Shown in pieces: positions 42,722 to 55,068 of a stretch of 64,000 bases of DNA. Made by a program: the position numbers and the translations under genes. Position 1 is the stretch's first letter; each line of letters opens with the position of its first letter. The notes beneath the pieces are model-generated. The model made no database searches. It was not told the origin of the DNA and was given only the letters and a program-made list of their open reading frames with translations. This DNA is from Scleromitrula shiraiana (Eukaryota; Ascomycota; Leotiomycetes; Helotiales; Sclerotiniaceae), in the NCBI GenBank assembly GCA_028455995.1, contig JABELC010000004.1:1054001-1118000 (forward strand). The letters run 5' to 3'.

Positions 42722-43694
42722 CTAAGATCGGAAGTCTGATTCTGACTGGCATATATGTGTTTGCTTAATAAATATCGCGCTTTCAATCTCGACGATTCTT
42801 AGCATTAAGATGCCAGATTTGAATACTTGAGATCTGCTTCCAGATTCAAAGAGAATGGAATGGGCGAATAACTTTAATCCACCAAGGAAATGAGGTCTGC
42901 CCAGTAAATCTACGATCTTTCTCAATGTCTCACCAACTTGTCCATCCCAAACTTTGAGCTTTTTCCCAAGCTTCTTCACCCATATGCTTCCGCGGAGCTC
43001 TACAGCACGTTTCATACCCCATAGAGCGCATAGGAAGGCCCCTCTCTTCAATCTCTCGGCCATATCCTGGACTATTCTCATGAAGGGCCCAGACCTCAAC
43101 ATGTATCTCCGGAAGCTCATCAGGATCTTCCGAATCTTTACTAAATTCCTTATCCTGCTCTTTAGACACCGGGTCAAACTCGATTCGTACCATTGCTTGT
43201 GCCCAATCCTGTCAATCAGCTACGTCGCATACATAGATAAGACTGTGATAACGATGGTCTAATTTATCGTAGACATAAGATGGAACCAATTCAGGCATTT
43301 TGGATTCACCGCTTCGTGGGCATATATCGTCGCTCATAACGGCATCTATTTGCGTATTAAAATCGCCCCGCGCATTCTTTTCTGAGCGATAATGCTGGAT
43401 GCAATGGTTCCAGCTGCCATTGGGGAGAACGTACACATCCAAACGAAAGATGACAGACTTTGTATCGTAAAGGCTGCTCTGTAAGATGGTTCTGTGAAAT
43501 TCCTCTGCGGTGGCAGTATCGGTAGGTTTAGCGTCCGGATGCGTTAGGTAGATAGAATAGCTGTACAAGCGAGGTAATGGGTTTTTATATGCATCACGAA
43601 AGACTGCGAGGGCTAGGTTTCCGGCATGGTCGTGGAATGTGATGATATGTTCTTGTATTCTTCTTGCTGCACTTGTACCGAACCCTGATGCCAT
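42722..43694 (-). pseudogene. Disrupted hypothetical gene
   Basis: Function not recognised. The first segment (43694-43212) encodes MASGFGTSAARRIQEHIITFHDHAGNLALAVFRDAY and about 160 aa in all, ending at a TGA (43214-43212). The same frame then continues (QDWAQAMVRIEFDPVSKEQDKE, then EIHVEVWALHENSPGYGREIEERG) to a stop at 42930. The stop could be removed by a 66-nt intron with a weak GTCTAC donor and TTGACAG acceptor. Near 42970, at an A5 run, coding character moves to a different frame (VWDGQVGETLRKIVDLLGRPHFLGGLKLFAHSILFESG) that closes at 42722. At least one lesion or unusual splice is needed, so I list it as a probable pseudogene. No signal peptide or domain is evident. Confidence 0.42.
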
Positions 43695-44463
43695 TTTGAT
43701 TGGTTTCGTGTTTGCTTAGATTGTGTTTCTAACATACGAAGTGAGGTAACATAAAAGCCCCGCGCTTAGTCATCAAAGCATCGATATCACCTTGTGATCT
43801 AAGGCAACATTGAAAGCATTGGAATGTCGTAGGTATTAAATTCAAAACCAGCGACTTCTCTGAAGGCGTGTTCTTTCAATGACCCGATGCATGATTGGAA
43901 GAAGGATTGAGTCGCATACGGCATGACAACTCCTTGGTATCTTGACCCAAGCTACTACCCAAAGTTTCCAAATAGTTGATATTTGAACACATTGGGACTG
44001 CCTATTCGCTGAGGAGTGTGCATTGGAGCGCGAGAAACATTGTTAACAATACGTAGAGTCTTTCTTGATTCAGATGTCGCTGATGTCCCGAGGCTTTATT
44101 ATTGCATCAACAGGTGAAGCTGAAGTTCTCAAGACATACGCGATATGGGTCGTACAATGATCTATATTTGAAAGGGAAAAAACCAGACAATAATATGAGG
44201 TCACATTAACTTAGCAAACAATAGTAAGTTGAACTGTTTGCTTACGTTCGAAATCGAATTAACATCTATAAAGAAACTATATAGTATAATTTATATTACT
44301 GCCATGGGAAAGTTCAATCCAATAAGCTCCATAACTCCTCAATTCCTCTACTTTTGTTTCGATTTGCTGGATGGTTATCTTTGATTACTTCTTTCTGTCC
44401 ACCTCCATCTTTGAAACTATATGGGAATGTATTGATTTGCGACAATTGAAAACCGAATATTAT
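43695..44463. other. Intergenic
   Basis: Between the disrupted gene and the 3' end of the ornithine monooxygenase. Nothing recognised. Confidence 0.5.
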
Positions 44464-46107
44464 TTATCTTCGAAGTTCCTCTCCAAACATACTCTCGACG
44501 AGTTCTCCGCCTCTGATTGCTAGAATGGAGAGAAGAGAATCGGATAACTATTTGAGGGATATGTTAGTTCAGTTTCACAGAAGGGAAAATTAAGCAAAGA
44601 AAACAAACTCACTCCGTGGGTCCCCTCATTACATCCTTGCAGCCAAACACCAGATCCACTTTCCACCAATTCATCTCTCAACTTAACTCTATAATCTCTT
44701 CCTACACTCCATCTTCCCTTGATTATCTTGCCTTCTTCACCCTTCATATCGGTTCCCTCCCCCTCAACCGCCAATCCCTCACAACCCTCTAACAACCTCA
44801 CGTAGTCATCTCTTCTATACCCGGTGGCTGCAAACACATAATCAACTTCCATCTCTTTCTGATCATCTTCACCATTCGTATCCACAACTTTCAATTTTAA
44901 TCCAGAATCAGATGATGAGGCTTCGGTCACGTATTTGTGAACGAGAATTTGCGCTCGTGGTGCACTGGAGGTGGCTTCACATCTAATTCTTTGAATGTAC
45001 AGTTTTTCGTAGAGGTGCTCTAGGAGGTCGAGTCTCACTACACCATAATTGGTTGCGCGATCGAGGGCAATGGCAGATTGACGGAGGTGGGATGGAGCAG
45101 CGTAGAGGGCATCGACGCGGTCGGGGTCAAAAATCTCATTTACACTTTTGAAGATGTTAGTTTCACTGAAGTAAAAGGGGAAAGAAAAATACAAAGACAT
45201 ACAAAGGACTATCATCACTAGGTCTAAGACTGCTTCCCTTAACAATCAACTTGACGGTGACACCTGAACTTTCTCCGAATCTTTCCCACAAATCGTTGAA
45301 AATCTCAGCCGCACTTTGACCACTGCCCACCACTGCAAATCTCAACTTCTTGCCTGATTCCTTTTGATATCTCTCGATCTCATCAATGGAAGTAGCAAAT
45401 TGAGAGGAGTGATGCACGTTTGGAAGATCCTTCATAGAAGCTGGAACAATCGGTTTACCACCGGTAGCAATGACGACATGACGAGCGGAGAGTGTGAGCT
45501 TCACTCCAGAAGAAGTCTGAGAAGTGATATCGAATTCTGAAATCTTGCCGTTCTCGGAAATAGACACAGAAGATGGAACGACGGAATCAACATCCATTCC
45601 GTACTTAACACAACCTTCTTTTTCGAAATGACTCGCGCACCATCTCAAATAATCTTCATACTCCATACGACTTGGTAAAAAGGTACTCAAGTTAATGAAA
45701 GTGTTTAATCTTCCCTTACTATGTAAGTAGTTGATAAATGTGAATTTGGAGCGAGGATCACGGGGTGTAGCGAGATCCTTCAAAAACGAGATTTGCATGT
45801 GGGCGCCAGGAAGTTGCATTCCCGAGTGCCAGCCAAATTTGGATTGCTTTTCAAGGAAGAGCACGCGTGGCGGGGGAAGAGATGTCTTGGAATAGGCATC
45901 GTGAAGGGCAATGGCGATAGCTAGAGATGCGGGTCCGAATCCGACGCAGATTAAGTCGTAATTTGAAGTGGACGAGGGATTGTTGGATTGATGACCGTTA
46001 AGGGTGAGTGGGATGTCGTTCATTTTCAGGCTTGAAATGACTTTCTCTCCTCCAATAGAGATTGGTCGCATCCCTTCTGGGGAATTGCTAATTGCTGATG
46101 GTGCCAT
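44464..46107 (-). CDS. sidA: L-ornithine N5-monooxygenase (SidA type)
   Basis: Exons 46107-45203, 45165-44613 and 44547-44464 sum to 514 codons (513 aa). Introns are 37 nt (GTATGT, unusually short) and 65 nt (GTGAGT). It catalyses FAD- and NADPH-dependent N5-hydroxylation of L-ornithine, the first committed step of hydroxamate siderophores. Motifs in order are LICVGFGPASLAIAIAL (FAD, about 52-68), KFGWHSGMQLPGAHMQISFLKDLATPRDPRS (substrate/FAD region), FAVVGSGQSAAEIF (NADPH, about 257-270), FAATGYRRDDY (about 413-423) and the C-terminal GLSDSLLSILAIRGGELVESMFG. The length fits the family (about 500 aa). ATG 46107 has a strong context (aaaATGGC); an in-frame ATG at 46173 would add 22 residues. 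Neighbours are a siderophore-type ABC transporter and NRPS. Three ATCTGATAA sites lie 1.5-1.75 kb upstream. Confidence 0.95.
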
Positions 46108-46791
46108 TTTATTTGTTTTAATTTTCCTCGGATTCAAAGTGGTTCCTTCCTGAGTGCAAAATAACGTGACCAAAACTACTGATCAATGATATATAGATAT
46201 TTTTTATCTTTCCGTCTGTTGTATCGTAAAAAGAAAACTTTCTCTTTCTTCTTCCAAATCAAAAACTTTTCTATCCCTTTTCTATACAGGAAAATAACGT
46301 TCTACCAAATATTCGTAACTCCTTCTCAAAGCCTGCTTTGCAATCCAAAATATCTGATTGGAGAGTTAAAAATCGCCTCTTGTGTTACTTTCTCGGATAC
46401 AGGATGGGTGTGAGGGCTGAGAAGACTGCCGTTTGCGCGAGTGACGATATGTGGTATTTGCAATACTTGTTTAGTATCTTGATGTATCGTGATGTATTGT
46501 ATGACTTTAAACTGTTTCTATTGGATGAAAACTAATGGTATCCCCAATTTTGCGTCTTGACGAAAGTCTAGTTTTGGTTATTGGCGATAAATGCGGCAAG
46601 TGGATGGAAAATCTCTAAAATTTGATATTCTATCGATTAGATATCAAAGTTATCATGGGATATATAAATGTCGAATTGTTTATTGGCTTGAGCGAGAAAG
46701 AAAGATTTGTACAATATAAATAACCAAATCAGGAAGTATATCAAGTTGGTAGGTAGCACAGTGAAAGAGAGACTTTTCGTTGAACCAGAAG

Positions 46792-46792
<1 letters not shown>

Positions 46793-46830
<38 letters not shown>
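46793..46830 (+). repeat. (TATATG)n microsatellite
   Basis: About six perfect hexanucleotide units; the minus-strand Ile/Tyr-repeat frames across it are artefacts. Confidence 0.9.
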
Positions 46831-46831
<1 letters not shown>

Positions 46832-47406
46832 GTACGACTGCACTTGATGTCTTGTAATGTAAATGGAATATTGAGTAATAGAATCTTTCGGAGGTCAATT
46901 CAATATGGGGAAATGAAAATAATAATATCAATGCCAAGATTTATATCATGTCATTAGTTATAAGTAAATGTCCCTTTTTTTTTCTTTCCATGGGAGGAAT
47001 TTTATGGAACCGGGGTGGAAGCTGGGATGATTTTTGGTATCATCCGACGTTTCCTATTGACTTGGGGTAAGCATGCTCAGGTCTGATGAATTTGATTTTG
47101 ATATGTTTGAAGTCTCGAAAGTTGTCAATACGGAAATTTCTCCATAAATTCTAGTGGAGCCTGCACCCTATACGCATCGATAGGGTTCTTCATACGTACC
47201 TGTTTACACTATCCTACCGGTATTTCTGAAATATGATGTTATAAGGGCTGATGCTATTCACTGTCTATCAGTATGTAGATGAATCCAAGCTCAAACTTAA
47301 AATCAGATTCAGGCTCATTTTCCACTACCTACATCGTATTTCTACTCCACTCCCACGCATGATAGTAGAAAGATGTGAAGGATCTACACACCTAGATCAA
47401 ACACCT

Positions 47407-47453
47407 AATTCAATTCAATTCAATTCAATTCAATCCAATCCAATCCAATCCAA
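47407..47453 (+). repeat. (AATTC)n-(AATCC)n pentanucleotide repeat
   Basis: Five AATTC-type units pass into four AATCC-type units without a break in 5-nt register. Confidence 0.9.
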
Positions 47454-47631
47454 CAATCACACACACAAAAACCTTAAGTAAACCGAGCCTCGGCCTCGGC
47501 CCCGTCATCTACTCATCCTATCCATGATGCGTCCAATGTTCCTATTCATCACAAACAAAAATATTCATCCATAATCTCCCAATTTCTTCTCATTTTCTCC
47601 ACCTCCAACGCCCAAGTCAAGTTATCAGATC

Positions 47632-47640
47632 ATCTCTCCA
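47632..47640 (-). promoter_or_regulatory. SreA/Urbs1-type GATA site (ATCTGATAA)
   Basis: Exact match on the minus strand to the ATCWGATAA consensus bound by iron-responsive GATA repressors (SreA, Urbs1, Sre1). First of three within 220 nt, about 1.5 kb upstream of the sidA start. Confidence 0.55.
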
Positions 47641-47779
47641 ACCACTCAAACTCCTCTCTTCCTCAAGTACTTTCCCTTCTTCTCCGCAATCATCCGCAAC
47701 GATACCGAAAGCCACTCACCTCATCCAATCCTTACCCAGCGATATCGGTTCACCACCCTCACATAGTTAGCTCATTTTG

Positions 47780-47788
47780 TTATCAGAT
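47780..47788 (-). promoter_or_regulatory. SreA/Urbs1-type GATA site (ATCTGATAA)
   Basis: Second exact copy, same orientation, 148 nt from the first. Confidence 0.55.
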
Positions 47789-47842
47789 CTTACCCCTGTC
47801 CAATTTAGAAATACAAGTGGATACTAGAAGTGAGAAAATTTT

Positions 47843-47851
47843 TTATCAGAT
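47843..47851 (-). promoter_or_regulatory. SreA/Urbs1-type GATA site (ATCTGATAA)
   Basis: Third exact copy, 63 nt from the second; further GATAA cores (GGAGATAAAAGATAATC) lie immediately downstream. Confidence 0.55.
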
Positions 47852-48691
47852 GGGGAGATAAAAGATAATCTTGATGCTTGTCTGCTAGGTTTTCCGTCCT
47901 CTTGTAATATCACTCTGCAGACTGCATCACGCATGCATGAGCAGCTAAGTTGAAATAGGAATGTGAGAATACATGTAAGAGACGCGCGAGCGAGTTACTA
48001 GGTAAGATCTTCCTTGCCGTTACGAAATACGCCGACATATTGAAGAAGCTATGCATACCGAGTATGTGTAAGTTTCGTTGGTGGGAAGAACCACGTACTT
48101 TGATTTGCTTTTCATTTGGGCTGAAAATAAAATTTTGTTTGGTGTTGATGATCTCTAATGTTCACGGGCAAAGCGTATACGTGGCCGTAGTGTTTGAAGG
48201 GGTATATGTAAAGACTGTGAGTAGTAAGTAAAAAATGACATATGTGGATGCATGTGTGTTTTCCACTTGGGATATAAGCGGCGGGTTGATGGAGGTTTGA
48301 TTTTATCTGCTAATAGAAGTGAGATCGGGTGTGTCCGAGTTACTTTCTGAGAGGTTAAGGATTTGAGAACCACCAACTCTCGTCGTCATCATGTCATGAC
48401 AGTCATGTCGTACGAGATATGGTAACATGAAGAGATCTTGCCCAATGCAGGGTTGAATGCAGGTATCGGGTACAGTAAATGTTATATTTCTAACCTTTGT
48501 TTGTTCCCTTGGCATTTACCCTTATTATTTACCCTTTTTCTTAACCGTTGCCAATTGTATCCTCTATTTCAATAAAGTACCGTACATAATCTATTCAATC
48601 TATCGTTACACAAACACGTTCTATTATAATCAGAAATACATCAATCAGAAGAAATAACCAGCCTAATATAAAATACACAAATTCATTCAGC

Positions 48692-51600
48692 CTAGATGAC
48701 TGTATTCGCCCTAATCATTTCCTCATAAATACCACCACCTTTCATTAAATCCTCATGTCTACCCTCTTCTACAATTTTTCCAGCATCGAATACGAGGATT
48801 CGATCAGCATTTTGCACACTAGTTAGTCGATGTGCGATCATTATGGTGGTTCTTTTGCGTGAAACGGCTGTGATCGCTGATTGGATTTGGGCTTCTGAAT
48901 GCGAGTCTGGAAAGCAGGTTAGATTCGATTTTCTTACAGAAAACTAAACGTTGTGAGCATGAACAAATACCTAGTGCAGAAGTAGCTTCGTCAAGCAATA
49001 GAATCTCCGGATCTCTGATGTATGCACGTGCAATTGCGATTCGTTGCTTTTGTCCCCCAGAAAGTTGTGACCCATTTATACCACATTGACTAAACTATTG
49101 TTAGCATATATCGCTCATGATATGTTTGTGAAATGAATAAATACATACGTCTCATAACCATCAGGTAAACCATTAACAAAATCATGTATCCCAACAGCTT
49201 TACAAGCATCTATAATCTCCTCCATCGTAGCAGTGTGTCCAGGTCTAGCACCCAACCCCACGTTAAACGCCACGCTTCCTGAAAATAAATCCGGATCTTG
49301 AGCTACAAGACTCAGTCTTGCTCGATGCTGAGATACGGGCACAGTTCTGATATCTATCCCATCAAGAAGGACAGCGCCAGATGTTGGGTCGTAAAACCTT
49401 TCGATCAACGATATTGTTGACGTTTTTCCTGCGCCAGATTTTCCGACAAGCGCCACTGTTTCTCCGGCTTTGATGGTGAAAGTTAAGCCTGTAAAGATCG
49501 GGTCATTGGAACGAGATTTGTATGCTAAGTTAACATTCTGAAAGGTGATAGTTCCCGTAGGAAGACTTGAGTTATCGCTTGATGCATTATTTTTGCTGAT
49601 TTCTTTAGGCTCTGAGGAGCTAGTATCAATGGTTGGTTTCTGATCGTGGAGTTGAAAGACTCGAGATGCAGCACCTTTCGCTCTTCCAATGTCCGGTGCC
49701 AGACTGAACAATTGACCTGCAGACTGGGCCGAAAAGAGAATAGCGGGAAGGACAATAAAGAATTCACGAGTTGTGTTGTGTCCCTCTCTGACTTGTTTTG
49801 CTCCCCACCAGTAAGCAAGAGCGTAAACGAAATACCTAATAAAAGATGAGAGGGTGAATTGGAAGTTTTGGGAAGGTAGACTTACGTAATAGCCAACGCG
49901 AAAGCAAGAAGGACATTACCAAGAGCCGTGTCCTTGAAAGTTTGTTGCCGATGCTTATTGACAGCATCCTTGAATCGTATCAGAGTTTTGCGTTCTATTC
50001 CTAGAGCAGCGATAGTACGAATTGCACTACATGCCTCAGTGGCCAATGCCGATGCTTCGGTATAAGTTGATTGATTTTTCTCCTCGATCTTGGAAAGAAC
50101 ACGGATTCTGAAATACCCTGCAAGCAGAATAAGAGGAGATGTTGCAAATAGGACAATGGCAATTCTCCATGCAATTACATGTGCCAATACCGCTCCACCA
50201 ACGACCGAAACAAATCCAGATATGACGGTGCCAATAATGACACCCGAAAGACCGCTCAAGTGACCTGAATCCATATTCATGACAGAAATTAGAGATGATG
50301 TAGATCTCCCCGATTGAAGAAACCATTCCATGTCTTGGCGCAAGATTGTTCGAAGTGAAAGGTCTCGAGTTTTCATGATCAGGTCTTCGGAAACGATTCC
50401 GAAACAAGAGCCAGAGGTAGTGTATCCTACAAGAGCGGCAAGTGCAACTACGAAAAACATTAAGCAGAAGAAAGTTACCCGTCCGGAATCCACAGGCCCA
50501 TTGAGTAGAGGAACTAGATTACCGAAAATGATCGATTCACCAATGACCAATGCTCCTGTTACTGCACAAGCTGCAAATGCCAAAAGGGTGAACCCCAATT
50601 TGGATCGAGTAAGAGCAAGACACCTCCTAATTATGGCAAAAGTTCCCAGCGGTTTTGGGTCATGAGAAACAACTATTTCTTCGGATACTATCGTGGAAGC
50701 ATCGCTGTCATTGATTAGGTCTTCCAGCGAGCTAGTTTTGTCCAAGGTTGAAACTGATGCATGGCGAGTAGATGCCTCCGAAAAATCCAACTTTTGTGCC
50801 TTGGTCAGCCGTTGATATGCCCCTCCGCTTTTTGAAATGAGGAAGTCATGATTTCCCTGTTCTATAACTCGTCCTTCGCCCATAACAATGATATTATCTG
50901 CAGATCTGACGGATGCCAGACGATGGGCTATCATTATGGTGGTTCGATGGCCAGAAGATCTGGATTCTGCAAGTGAGCTCAGGATTGCTGCTTCGCTGAT
51001 AGTGTCCAGAGCACTTGTAGCTTCGTCCAAGATTAGTAAAGGAGGATCCCCAACCAAAGCCCTTGCTAAACATAATCTTTGCTTCTGTCCTCCAGAAAGC
51101 TTTGTACCTGATGGCTCTCCAAGCCAAGTATCCAATCCATCTGAAAGTGATTCGATAAACGTCCATGCATCAGCAGCTTTCGCGGCATTTACACACTTTT
51201 CTCTCATTTCCTCCTCAGAAATTTCTTTTCCCTTGAATCCGTGTTTGATATTCTCATATACAGTGCCCGAAAATACGGCAGGATCTTGATCAACCAGAGC
51301 CATCTGTCCACGGAGACTAGATAAATGACACTCAGGAATGGTGTGACCACCAATGTGGATGGCCCCTCCCAGCGGGTCGTAGAGTCGAAACAAAAGTGCA
51401 GCGATGGTTGATTTACCACTTCCAGATGCACCAACAATACCAACAGAAGTACCTAATTCGATTTTGATTTTGATATCACTAAGAACCCTTTCCAAAGGGC
51501 GCGCTGGGTACTCGAAGCTCACATTCTCAAATTCGATGCTTTTTCCTGCGGCGAAAGTTTCGCTATCGCATAAAATACCTTCATCGGAATATATGCTTAT

Positions 51601-52858
51601 AGGAGTTTCCGGGGCATCAATAAGCTCGAATATCCGTTGTCCCGCTGATGCAGCATGAGCAAATGATTGAATGAAAGGGCCAGCGGCACCAATCACGAAC
51701 GACGCATCGAGTATCAGAAAAACAATGGCGTATACAGTTCCAGCGCTTCCGGAAGTTGGATCGGACTTAATGATTTTAGAACCTTGCCAAAACGCTAATG
51801 CATTTGCAGTGAATCTTTGCATAATTAGTCAAGAAAAACTGTCCGCAATCAGAGAACTTACGCGATAAAAAACACACTTCCTAGCATGATCGCTCCAGCC
51901 ACAGCTTTCTTTAATCCATATCTCATAGCCCCGATTAGATGATTATGATGGTCAGTTGTCAAAGCATCAAATGCATCGAAAGCTTGCACAACTTGTACTG
52001 CCTTTACAGCCCCTTCAGCAATAGAATTTGCAATCTTGTTGCTCTCTGCAGCCGCTTTGGCGAATTCGCTCAATGTCGAAGTGCCAATTATAACCACCAA
52101 AGTCATAGAAGGAATTACTGCTGCAAACAGAATTCCAGTAAGACGTGGATTGAGGATGAAACCAACAATAAAAGCAACGACAAAGTAACTACAAGACTGT
52201 AGAAACAAACCTACTTTCTCAGCTGTACCAGTTTGGACAGTTTGAGCATCTACTGTCAATCGACTGGTGATCTATGATGCATTAGCTTAGTCGCAAACGC
52301 TAGCAAGTTCAACTGACATCGGGACATTGAGTCTCATAATACGTCTGATCAAGTCCTAGGGCTCTATCAACCATTTGAATTCTCAGACCACGCGAGATCC
52401 TGGCTCCTATGATGCCCCAGCAGAAAGCCCAACCCCATGTTACTGCAAAATATGTGCAAGCTGATGGGTTAGCAAATTGCTTTAGAAAATTCGTTATGCA
52501 GAATCCTTACCTACAGCTACAAGCTGATAAACCCTAACTTTGACCTCTTCCTCCGATGGTGGGAACACATCGATAATGCGAGCGAAAATAACACCGATAA
52601 CAGGAAGGGCTAGAGTGTTCTATCAGCACAGTTAAGATAGAATTTTACAATATACTCACGAGCGCCTGCAGCGATGGCAAAGAGAATTCCACAAAATAGG
52701 ATGAACCGAGACTGGAAATCTTGCAATGGCCTGAAGAGTGCAACATATGAAGGACCACGTCCTGTCTCGAATAGGTTTCCTAGAGGGGAGAAGACCAGCG
52801 AACCACAGGACCTGTACCATTTGACCGATTTGACATCTTGCGAATGTACTGTGGGCAT
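48692..52858 (-). CDS. ABCB (MDR-type) full transporter, siderophore-locus (SitT-like)
   Basis: Eight exons, 52858-52660, 52609-52511, 52442-52318, 52271-51862, 51814-49886, 49835-49149, 49089-48971 and 48906-48692, sum to 1261 codons (1260 aa). Order is TMD1-NBD1-TMD2-NBD2. TMD1 begins about residue 55 (FILFCGILFAIAAGAPLPVIGVIFARIID). NBD1 has Walker A GASGSGKST (about 406), signature KLSGGQKQR and LILDEATSALD. TMD2 starts about 700 (LGFTLLAFAACAVTGALV). NBD2 has GKSGAGKTST (about 1052), QLSGGQKQRIAIARA and LLLDEATSALD; both sites look intact. The family exports lipophilic compounds. Aspergillus fumigatus has an MDR transporter (SitT) in its siderophore cluster, so efflux or trafficking of a siderophore or intermediate is inferred. 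It is divergent from the NRPS. The start codon is the least certain part. Confidence 0.9.
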
Positions 52859-55068
52859 CTTTGACGTGTGAGAGCCAGGAAATAAGGATCCTTTTTACAA
52901 TTGTCACTTTGGGTCTCGGTATTCTAATAATAGTAAGTACATTGCTTGCAAATTAATTCGCCCACATCTTGGTCTATTTTATTTTCCATGCAACGTGTAT
53001 AGAAACGCATCTCATAAAGGGAGACTGTTTGACTGATGTCTGGTGACGTGAAGGATAAATCTAGAGACAGGCCGTAGTGGCACCGATTTGAATTGCACAT
53101 ACCATTAGATATTGTGTTACCTAAATAGCTCTGGGCGAAACATTCTGATATGTTCACAACAGCAACGATATAGAAGATTGGCAATGGTTTCTGGGTAATG
53201 TCAAAAGAATGTTGGAATCGCCGGGATCACCAAAGCTTTTGATCAATTTTACGATGCAACAATAGAATACTAGAACTTACCGTAGAAGGTTGGTAAAGTA
53301 GAAGTGCTAGCTTTCGAACTAGAGGAACTTTATCACCAAGAGAAGACACTAGTCGTATCGGCACTGCAAATCTTACTACTACCGTCAAGCTCGAGGCTGG
53401 GCTACATCATTGACGATTGCTTGCAAGGGAAAGCGATCGCGCCTGTACCCTAAGTACGGATCGGATCTTCGAGGGAAGACCCTAGCGAAAGACTAAAGGG
53501 GACGCATTCGGGCAGTGTAATTTATAGATATGTACTGTAGTGATAGTCATTGAGTTGATCATGATGGAAGGCTTGAGGTTGCATCATTCCTCACATGGCA
53601 GCACAATATTTACCAGACATTCCAGTCTACCTCGCCACAATCGATATCGTTTGTATGAATAGAGAAATCGAGATTTCATCCAACGAAATCGCTAACAGGC
53701 TGGTGTGGTTGGACAGCCGATGCAGCGGAACGAGATGGCAATCATGTATGATTACCGACCAACTTAGCCAGACCATCCTAAACTAGATATAAATCCTACG
53801 ATCAGCAGTTTTGATGATGGCGATAATATTGTTGTTGCAGTAGTATGTAAGATCTACGTCCGTTGACAAATAGATGTTGTAAAGGTGTGAATGTTGGAAC
53901 ATTCTTAGCTTGTTTATAAACTCACCCATCCACTCAATGGCTCCGAGGATCGGATCGGGGAATACGAAAGGAGCGGCAGACCTTAATGACTGATGAAAAT
54001 TTTCATCTGATAAGATTGCTCGTCTTCCAGGTTCTTTGCTGTGTATCCTTGCTTGCATTTCTGCAAGTATGTAAAGGAAAGCATGTACGGAGTAGGTAGA
54101 CGCATGTGCAGGTTCTAGCTTGGTTGCGAAGATTTTGTGAAATTTAATATCTGGTAGAAGAGAGAACTCATGATTTGGACCATTTCTGTATGAGAAAGTT
54201 ACAGTGATACTAAACTTGGAGAAGCTTCTCGAGTAGATGCTGGAAATTTCAAGTCACGTGCTTCATAGATACTTTCTATTGGAATAATGAATTAGGTATA
54301 TATGTAACTATAAACCCAAAAAATAAACTGAGGTCATTCTATTTCATGATTTAGGAGCTTAGAAATTTCAGGTAGCCAAGTTTTAAACCCCAATGTCTCA
54401 CGTGCGTTTTATTCGACGGTGGCGCATCAGCAAATATGTGAACAATGCATTATCAAGATCGATATGCCATGTGCCAATATCTTAAATCACACAACACCCA
54501 TCAAATCCAGCAATCCAATCCAATCCATCAACCACGGGCTGACTCTAACTATGACGCCTATCTTGTGCCTCCTTACTCTACTGTATGTACAGTACTACAT
54601 CACGACCTAGGGAACTATTGCAACTATCCTTTTGTCCTTTTGAAATATACACAACACAGTCCAAGAACCGTGACTGGGGGCATTCATTCGCCACTAGAAG
54701 CCACCACTTAGCCTATCTATTCACACAATTCGAATACGCAATTAAAACGACATGGAATATAAATTTCCATTTTTTCCATTTCCCGCGCGTGCCTCTGACA
54801 GTGCAGTGTTACAAAACTAATCAGCCAATCATGCCTTCCGTGCTTCATCATTCACATCTCTTGCTTCACATATGACTAATACCATTTAGCACTAATCGTC
54901 TCCCCTCTTGTTTCCCATCTCAATAGCAGGTAGGTACATCTCATCAATCCACGTGAGTTTCCAAAATCTTTGCTACGACTGATACTTCGAAACAATAACC
55001 GCTGGTATGATAAACGAACTCTGTCGGCCCATCAATCAATATTTCAGCGCGACATAGGGAGCCTCGGT
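52859..55068. other. Bidirectional promoter region between transporter and NRPS
   Basis: A 2.2-kb gap without a supported gene. It contains one exact ATCTGATAA (54005-54013). Short frames at 53595-53786, 53783-54058 and 54419-54875 have no recognisable content. Confidence 0.55.
54005..54013 (+). promoter_or_regulatory. SreA/Urbs1-type GATA site (ATCTGATAA)
   Basis: Exact consensus match midway between the divergent ABC transporter (start 52858) and NRPS (start 55069), so it could serve both. Followed by G, as in the HGATAR form. Confidence 0.55.

Larger units (their letters stand above)
46108..48691. other. 2.6-kb intergenic upstream of sidA with GATA sites
   Basis: No convincing gene. Holds a TATATG microsatellite, an AATTC/CAATC pentanucleotide tract and three exact SreA-type motifs, listed separately. 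It lies between the 5' end of sidA and the 3' end of the ABC transporter. Confidence 0.55.

Noticed and set aside
43212..43235. 24-nt intron (GTATGC...TTGACAG) removing the TGA in the disrupted gene
   Set aside because: Far below the minimum intron length seen in this window; listed instead as a probable lesion or a 66-nt alternative.
53595..54875. Short frames between the transporter and the NRPS
   Set aside because: No recognisable motifs, poor composition and no splice pattern linking them to either gene.
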